Positions 58,991-64,000 of a stretch of DNA of 64,000 nt are shown here, piece after piece; position 1 is the stretch's first letter, and each line of letters starts with the position of its first letter. Both the position numbers and the translations under genes were made by a program. The stretch comes from Armatimonadota bacterium (GTDB taxonomy: Bacteria > Armatimonadota > UBA5829 > DTJY01). The stretch covers positions 1 to 64,000 of the forward strand of contig JAGONM010000010.1 in the NCBI GenBank assembly GCA_017993055.1. The letters run 5' to 3'. The notes beneath the pieces were generated by a model. It made no database searches. It saw only the letters and a list, made by a program, of their open reading frames with translations, and had not been told where the DNA came from.

Positions 58991-61408
58991 ATGGAAAAGA
59001 TTGATCTCCCCGTCACCGGTATGACGTGCGCGCACTGCGCCGCGCGGATCGAGAAGGGCCTCCAGGGATTGGAGGGGGTCGAGTCCGCCGTCGTCAGCTT
59101 CGCGACCGAGCGGGCGACGGTCACCTTCGACCCCGGCGTGGTCAGCGTCGAACAGATCATCCAACTCATCCGCGACACCGGCTACGACGTCGCGGCCGAG
59201 CAGATGACGCTCCCCGTCGAGGGGATGACCTGCGCCTCATGCGCCGCCAAAATCGAGCAGGTCCTCAACAAGCTCGACGGCGTGACCTCCGCGGCCGTGA
59301 ACCTCGCCACCGAGCGCGTTACGATCGACTACATCCCCGCCGTCATCTCGCCCGACGAGTTCAAGCGGATGATCGAGGAACTCGGATACACCGTTCCTGA
59401 TGAGCAGATCGAGGCCCCGGACCGCGAGCGACTCACCCGCGAGGCGGCGTACCGGACGCTGCTAACCAAGACCGTCGTGTGCGCCATCATCACCGTCCCG
59501 ATCGTGATCGGGAGCCTGACCGGCATGCTTCCTGCGTGGCTGCTGTGGGTCCTCGCGACACCGGTCCAGTTCTGGGGCGGCCGGCAGTTCTACAACGGCG
59601 CAATCGCCGCCGCGAGACACCGCACGACCGACATGAACACGCTGATCGCGGTCGGCAGTTCGGCGGCGTACTTCTACAGCGTCGGGGTGATCCTATTCCC
59701 CGGCTTCTTCGCCCATGCGAAAGGCATCGAAGCCGCGCTCTATTTCGACACGTCGGCGGTCATCATCACGCTCATCCTCTTCGGCCGGCTGCTCGAACTC
59801 CGGGCGCGCGGGCGGACCTCGGAGGCGATCCGGCGCCTCATCGGCCTCCAGCCGAAGACCGCGCGAGTTGTCCGCGACGATCAGGAGTCGGACATCCCGG
59901 TCGAGCAGGTGCAGGTCGGCGACATCATCATCGTCCGGCCCGGCGAGAAGATCCCGGTCGATGGAGTCGTCGTAGACGGGCGCTCGGCGGTCGATGAGTC
60001 GATGATCTCCGGCGAGCCGATCCCCGTCACCAAGCAGGAGGGCGATGAGGTCATCGGCGCGACGATCAACAAGACCGGCAGCTTCCGTTTCCGCGCGACC
60101 CGCGTCGGGAAGGACACGACCCTCGCGCAGATCATCAAGCTGGTCGAGCAGGCGCAGGGCTCGAAGGCGCCGATCCAGCGGCTGGCGGATGTGATCGCGA
60201 GCTACTTCGTCCCGACTGTCATCGGGATCGCTATACTGACCTTCATCGTCTGGCTCGCATTCGGACCGCAGCCGGCGTTCAACTACGCGCTCCTCAGCTT
60301 CGTGGCCGTGCTGATCGTCGCGTGTCCCTGCGCGCTCGGGCTGGCGACCCCGACGGCGATCATGGTCGGGACCGGCAAGGGCGCGGAGAACGGCGTGCTG
60401 ATCAAGAGTGGCGGGGCCCTGGAGACGGCGCACCGGCTGAATGCGATCGTGCTCGACAAGACCGGCACGCTCACGGAGGGAAAGCCGGTCGTGACTGATA
60501 TCGTTCCGATCGATATGGATGAGGCCGAACTCCTCCGGCTGGCCGCATCCGCCGAACGGGTCTCGGAGCATCCGCTCGGCGAAGCAATCGTCCGCGCCGC
60601 CGAGGAGCGCGGGATCGAGACGGTTGCCCCGACCGAGTTCGACTCGGTGACCGGGGCGGGCATCCGCGCCACGGTTGATGGGCATGAGGTGCTGGTCGGG
60701 AATCAGAAACTGATGTCCCATTCGTCCCATGAGTCCTATCAGTCCCATGGGACCGATGAGACCTATGAGACGTATGCTGCTCAGGGCAAGACCCCCGTCT
60801 TCGTCGCGATAGACGGCAAGCCCGCCGGGGTGATCGCCATCGCCGACACGCTCAAGGCGCACTCGTCCGATGCCGTTCGGGCGCTGCGGGATATGGGCCT
60901 CGAGGTCGTCATGATCACCGGCGACCACCGGCAGACGGCGGAGGCGATCGCGCATCAGGCGGGCATCGAGCGCGTCATGGCCGAGGTGCTCCCTCAGCAG
61001 AAGGCCGAGGCGGTGAAGTCGCTCCAGGATGAGGGCAAGGTCACGGCGATGGTCGGCGACGGGATCAACGACGCCCCGGCGCTCGCACAGGCGGACATCG
61101 GGATCGCGATTGGCACCGGCACCGACGTGGCGATGGAGACGGCGGACGTCACGCTGATCAGTGGCGACCTCCGCGCGGTGGTGACGGCGATCGCCTTGAG
61201 CAGGGCCACGATGCGCACGATCCGCCGGAACCTTTTCTGGGCGTTCTTCTACAATGTGATCCTCATCCCGGTCGCGGCGGGGGTGCTCTATCCGCTCTTC
61301 GGCGTCTTCCTCGACCCGATGTGGGCGGCGGGCGCGATGGCGCTCAGCTCGGTCTCGGTCGTCAGCAACTCCCTCCGCCTAAGGCGCTTCCGTCCGTCCA
61401 CTTTGTAA
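58991..61408 (+). CDS. copA: Copper-translocating P-type ATPase
   Basis: 805 residues, P1B-1 type. Two N-terminal heavy-metal domains with GMTCAHC (Cys13, Cys16) and GMTCASC (Cys81, Cys84); membrane CPC motif Cys445-Pro-Cys447; phosphorylated Asp489 in [15 protein letters not shown] with the class-specific [13 protein letters not shown] near 690. Exports Cu+ from the cytoplasm using ATP. Between LVGNQKLM and [14 protein letters not shown] the usual variable linker is replaced by [20 protein letters not shown], encoded by an intergenic-type TCCCAT repeat. Translation likely coupled to the 92-residue gene; own ribosome site weak. Confidence 0.94.
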   Translation: MEKIDLPVTGMTCAHCAARIEKGLQGLEGVESAVVSFATERATVTFDPGVVSVEQIIQLIRDTGYDVAAEQMTLPVEGMTCASCAAKIEQVLNKLDGVTSAAVNLATERVTIDYIPAVISPDEFKRMIEELGYTVPDEQIEAPDRERLTREAAYRTLLTKTVVCAIITVPIVIGSLTGMLPAWLLWVLATPVQFWGGRQFYNGAIAAARHRTTDMNTLIAVGSSAAYFYSVGVILFPGFFAHAKGIEAALYFDTSAVIITLILFGRLLELRARGRTSEAIRRLIGLQPKTARVVRDDQESDIPVEQVQVGDIIIVRPGEKIPVDGVVVDGRSAVDESMISGEPIPVTKQEGDEVIGATINKTGSFRFRATRVGKDTTLAQIIKLVEQAQGSKAPIQRLADVIASYFVPTVIGIAILTFIVWLAFGPQPAFNYALLSFVAVLIVACPCALGLATPTAIMVGTGKGAENGVLIKSGGALETAHRLNAIVLDKTGTLTEGKPVVTDIVPIDMDEAELLRLAASAERVSEHPLGEAIVRAAEERGIETVAPTEFDSVTGAGIRATVDGHEVLVGNQKLMSHSSHESYQSHGTDETYETYAAQGKTPVFVAIDGKPAGVIAIADTLKAHSSDAVRALRDMGLEVVMITGDHRQTAEAIAHQAGIERVMAEVLPQQKAEAVKSLQDEGKVTAMVGDGINDAPALAQADIGIAIGTGTDVAMETADVTLISGDLRAVVTAIALSRATMRTIRRNLFWAFFYNVILIPVAAGVLYPLFGVFLDPMWAAGAMALSSVSVVSNSLRLRRFRPSTL
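60714..60775. repeat. TCCCAT-type repeat inside copA
   Basis: TGTCCCATTCGTCCCATGAG, TCCTATCAGTCCCATGGGAC and ACCTATGAGACGTATG resemble the intergenic element at 28047-28097. In frame, it encodes a Ser/His/Tyr/Thr-rich stretch in the nucleotide-binding domain. Confidence 0.7.
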
Positions 61409-61487
61409 CCGCCGATGAACGCGGATGTACGCTGATTCGGAGTGCGGAAGCGGAGTTCTGACGGAGTTCTCGCCACGGCAGGCGGTC

Positions 61488-61553
61488 GTCATGCTGAACT
61501 TGGTTCAGCATCCATCCGGAAGATTCTGGATCCTGAGTCGAGTTCAGGATGAC
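61488..61553. repeat. Paired TGAACTTG-type palindromes
   Basis: GTCATGCTGAACTTGGTTCA (continuing GCATCC) and GATCCTGAGTCGAGTTCAGG (continuing ATGAC) flank ATCCGGA. Same composite as at 18.7 and 47.3 kb. The rest of the 200-bp spacer holds no gene. Confidence 0.82.
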
Positions 61554-61615
61554 GCGCGACAGTTTTCGGCAGGCAAAAACGGCCGCGCGCGGCGTCTATG
61601 TAAGTGGAGAGGACG

Positions 61616-62176
61616 ATGGACGACGCCGACGCACAGGTCTCGATGAGTATCGGAGCGACAGCGGTGCGCGATCATGCGGACAGGGAAACGGCGCTGGAGG
61701 ACGCGTACGACGAGTACGCGCTCTCCCTATACCGATACGCGCTCTCGATTCTCGGTTCGGCCGACGATGCCGAGGACGCGGTGCAGGAGGTCTTTATCCG
61801 GCTCGCCCGGGACCGCAAACTCCTGCGCAGAGCCCGGAGCGTCAAGGCCTACCTGCTGACCGCCGCACGCAACTCCGCCTACAGCATACTCCGCGCCCGA
61901 CGCTGTCGCGACTGGCTGACCGAGGACCTGCGGTGGGATTCGCATCCGCCCGCCTCGGGCGTCGCGGAATCCGTCGTCCAATCTAACGCGCTGCGCGAGG
62001 CGCTTGCCGAACTCCCGGTCGAACAGCGCGAGGTGCTCGTGCTGAAGGCATACGAGGGGCTGACGTTTCGGGAGATCGCCCAGGTGTCCGGCGCTTCCGT
62101 GAGCACGGTCACGAGCCGGTACCAGTACGGGATCGCCAGGCTGAGGCGCGCGCTGGGGGAGGACCAGGATGGATGA
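61616..62176 (+). CDS. ECF-type RNA polymerase sigma factor
   Basis: 186 residues from the ATG at 61616, behind GGAGAGGAC. Region 2 about 28-95 (DEYALSLYRYALSILGSADD, AEDAVQEVFIRLAR) and region 4 about 125-180 (LPVEQREVLVLKAYEGLTFR, EIAQVSGASVSTVTSRYQYG). Overlaps the next gene by eight bases, so the two are translationally coupled. Differs from the sigma factor at 31.6 kb in sequence and in the type of partner: the downstream small membrane protein has no zinc-finger cysteines. Target promoters unknown. Confidence 0.9.
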   Translation: MDDADAQVSMSIGATAVRDHADRETALEDAYDEYALSLYRYALSILGSADDAEDAVQEVFIRLARDRKLLRRARSVKAYLLTAARNSAYSILRARRCRDWLTEDLRWDSHPPASGVAESVVQSNALREALAELPVEQREVLVLKAYEGLTFREIAQVSGASVSTVTSRYQYGIARLRRALGEDQDG

Positions 62177-62519
62177 CAGACGGATAGAGGAGATGCTTCG
62201 CCGATCGTGGCAGCCGCAGCCGCCGGACGGCATGCGGGAGCGCATCCTTCGCCGGAGCCGGCAGGAACTCGAGCGCCGGCGTCCGATATGGCGGTTCGCC
62301 CTGCGCAGGCCGGTGTTCGCCGCGCTGGCGCTGGCGGTCTTGCTGGCGGTCAACGTCTCCGACCACTACCGTCAGGCGCGCATCTCCGCGATGACCGAGG
62401 CGGGCGGCGCGAGAACCGTCCCCGGCGGCCTGCTGAGGCAGCGCAGGGATATGGAGAAGCTGCTCGTCCAGGGCTTCTCGGACCGCTGGACTACTCAAGA
62501 GGGAGGCGAGCGACTATGA
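62169..62519 (+). CDS. Small single-span membrane protein, candidate anti-sigma factor
   Basis: 116 residues. An N-terminal charged helical segment (DDRRIEEMLRRSWQPQPPDG, RERILRRSRQELERRR) precedes one membrane helix about 45-62 (FAALALAVLLAVNV) and a short external tail. The size, position and coupling to an ECF sigma gene (eight-base overlap) fit an anti-sigma factor, but no HxxxCxxC zinc motif is present, so recognition would have to use another fold (inference). Its own stop overlaps the next start as ATGA, making a tight three-gene operon. Confidence 0.75.
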   Translation: MDDRRIEEMLRRSWQPQPPDGMRERILRRSRQELERRRPIWRFALRRPVFAALALAVLLAVNVSDHYRQARISAMTEAGGARTVPGGLLRQRRDMEKLLVQGFSDRWTTQEGGERL

Positions 62520-63883
62520 AACGGACTGTGAACGGCGACTGCTTCCCCACGTTTCGGCGGATCGGCGGGAAGCTCGTCCGCGCGGCGAAATGGACGGGCA
62601 AGGCCCTGGTGATACTGGTGATCCTGCTCGCGGTTGCGCACGGGATCGCCACCTTTATCACCGGCCGAAAGCTGGAGTCGGACATCAGGGCGTTGAAGGC
62701 GAAGGGCGAACTCCCCTCTATCACCGAGCTCGTCGGTCCGAAGGTCCCGGACGCCGAGAACGCCGCGCTGGTGTACGCCGAGGCCTTCAAACTCCTGCCT
62801 TCACCGGGAACCGACCGCGAGGACTACGAGCAGTTGGCGGATTTCGCGGACGCCGAGAAGCGGAAGGCCGACCCGGGCAGTTGGGACAAGGCCCGCGCGG
62901 CGATAGGGGCCTATGACAGAGCCTTGGAGCTAGCAGAGCGCGCGGCGTCCATGGAGCGTTGCCGGTTCCCGGTCAAGTGGGAGGACGGGTTCGCGGCCCT
63001 GTTTCCGCACTACCGTTCGCTCAGGGGGCTGGCCCGGCTGGCGAACGCACGCGGGCTGATCGCCGCAAGGGACGGCAAAATGGACGAGGCCGCGCGGTTC
63101 ATGGGGCTCAGCCTGCGAATCGCGCGTTCCGTCGAGGGCGAGCCCACCCTCATATCGGTGCTCGTGCGCGCCGCGATCATCAACATGACCTGCCGCAACC
63201 TTCGGGACGCGGCGCCATACGTTAGCCTGACCGAAGACCAGACGGCTCGGTTGTCCGAATCACTCGCGGAGGCCGACCTCCGGCCGCATTACCGCCTTGC
63301 AATGCAGGGGGAGAGGGACGCGGGGCTTCTGGCGTTCCGGGAGCTGCGCGACGATCCGTCCGCGTTCGGCGAGCTGACGGACGTGCAGATTCCGCTTGCG
63401 CGGCTGACAGTCTTCGCCGCGCGGCCCGTGCTCTATGCGGACGAGCGGTTCTACCTGGGGCTGATGGGCAAGATCATCGCCGACGCGGAGAAGCCGATCA
63501 GGGACTCCGGCCTGAAGGACCTGGAGGGCCTGCATCTGTTGTACAGACCCGTCACGAGCATGATCCTGCCGGTAGTCAGCGGCGTGAAGTCACGGGTCTA
63601 CGAAGCTCTGGCCGAGACGCGCGTCTGCCGGGTCGGCCTGGAACTCAGTGCGTATGAGCGTCGGCACGGGACGTACCCCGACAGCCTGGCCGGGTTGGGC
63701 GTTTCCGACCCTGAGATGCTCGAGGACCCGCTCAGCGGAAAGGCTCTTATCTACAAGAGGCAGGGGAAGGGCTTCGTCCTGTACAGCGTCGGCAAGGACA
63801 TGAAGGACGACGGCGGGAAGCCGCTGAGCGACGGGCGGAGCGGTCCTTCGAAGGGGGACATCGCCTGGCGGGTGGAGAAGTGA
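62516..63883 (+). CDS. Membrane-anchored protein with pseudopilin-like C-terminus
   Basis: 455 residues from an ATG overlapping the preceding stop, with AGGGAGGC upstream. One N-terminal membrane helix (ALVILVILLAVAHGIATF), a large helical extracytoplasmic region about 70-340 with TPR-like segments (YRSLRGLARLANARGLIAAR, DGKMDEAARFMGLSLRIARS), and a C-terminal motif YERRHGTYPDSLAGL ... DPLSGKALIYKRQGKGFVLY, SVGKDMKDDGG that closely resembles the end of GspG-type pseudopilins. Third gene of the ECF operon; may be the regulated or sensing component in the envelope (inference). No overall family recognised. Confidence 0.75.
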   Translation: MKRTVNGDCFPTFRRIGGKLVRAAKWTGKALVILVILLAVAHGIATFITGRKLESDIRALKAKGELPSITELVGPKVPDAENAALVYAEAFKLLPSPGTDREDYEQLADFADAEKRKADPGSWDKARAAIGAYDRALELAERAASMERCRFPVKWEDGFAALFPHYRSLRGLARLANARGLIAARDGKMDEAARFMGLSLRIARSVEGEPTLISVLVRAAIINMTCRNLRDAAPYVSLTEDQTARLSESLAEADLRPHYRLAMQGERDAGLLAFRELRDDPSAFGELTDVQIPLARLTVFAARPVLYADERFYLGLMGKIIADAEKPIRDSGLKDLEGLHLLYRPVTSMILPVVSGVKSRVYEALAETRVCRVGLELSAYERRHGTYPDSLAGLGVSDPEMLEDPLSGKALIYKRQGKGFVLYSVGKDMKDDGGKPLSDGRSGPSKGDIAWRVEK

Positions 63884-63911
63884 TCGGCTGCCGGTGACGA
63901 GCGGCCTGGCC

Positions 63912-63938
63912 GTCATGCCGGACTTGATCCGGCATCCA
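63912..63938. repeat. GGACTTGATCC palindrome
   Basis: GTCATGCCGGACTTGATCCG followed by GCATCCA: a GC-variant of the TGAACTTG family. The last 60 bp of the window hold no gene; CTCGATACG at the very end could start another TATCGAAGG-type element. Confidence 0.75.
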
Positions 63939-64000
63939 CGCGGCGTGGGCCCCGAGTCCCCCTAGCTCCCGGCCTCACCTGGAAGCCGTCTCTCGATACG

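Overview
The window is high-GC bacterial DNA (about two thirds G+C by eye) with strong Shine-Dalgarno sites, sigma-70 type promoters (TTGACA-N17-TATACT) and many secreted or envelope proteins. The gene set suggests an uncultivated, probably diderm, saprophytic heterotroph: CBM9/DUF5916 protein, pectate-lyase-like and glycosidase-like proteins, several Gfo/Idh/MocA oxidoreductases including one with a Tat signal, an H-X9-DG protein, GerMN-amidases, DnaE1 and Hcp. The mix fits an Armatimonadota- or PVC/FCB-like lineage, but no rRNA is present and the phylum is not settled here.

Layout. 1-11529 (minus): three giant paralogous secreted peptidoglycan amidases expressed from a promoter at 11.7 kb; a fourth, minimal paralogue lies at 56.7 kb. 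11.9-17.5 kb: DUF5916 protein, GNAT acetyltransferase, translin-family protein, RtcB RNA ligase, small membrane protein. 17.6-24.0 kb: oxidoreductase, MFS transporter, a CaCA-type cation exchanger behind a yybP-ykoY manganese riboswitch with an overlapping intrinsic terminator, a zinc-ribbon membrane protein, and MurJ on an apparently leaderless transcript. 24.2-31.2 kb: VIT/VWA protein, pectate-lyase-fold protein, Tat-exported oxidoreductase, glycerophosphodiesterase. 31.5-34.3 kb: ECF sigma, zinc-finger anti-sigma and envelope protein operon. 34.5-37.8 kb: AT-richer accessory patch with a lipoprotein, a YLG-repeat protein and an intact ISAs1-family insertion sequence with 10-bp target duplication. 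38-47 kb: DegT aminotransferase, TIM-barrel-like protein and oxidoreductase cluster; a large Ig-like surface protein; a Na+/alanine symporter overlapping a CBM9-glycosidase gene. 47.5-49.8 kb: Rrf2 regulator with its operator, then hydroxylamine reductase (Hcp). 49.8-51.1 kb: a RAYT-like transposase between two three-copy arrays of a 110-bp composite palindrome. 51-56 kb: WbsX/GH99-like protein, tRNA-Val, DNA polymerase III alpha. 56-64 kb: DUF559 nuclease inside GC-rich palindromes, the fourth amidase, an H-X9-DG protein, a copper P-type ATPase, and a second ECF sigma operon.

The most striking property is the density of short palindromic repeat families. At least six unrelated families occupy the spacers, often as inverted pairs, and three appear to have entered coding sequence in frame (MFS loop, glycerophosphodiesterase, CopA nucleotide-binding domain). 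Two potential mobilisers or partners sit among them: the RAYT transposase at 50.2 kb and the DUF559 nuclease at 56.2 kb. The amidase tails show mosaic, near-identical DNA blocks that indicate recent recombination between paralogues.
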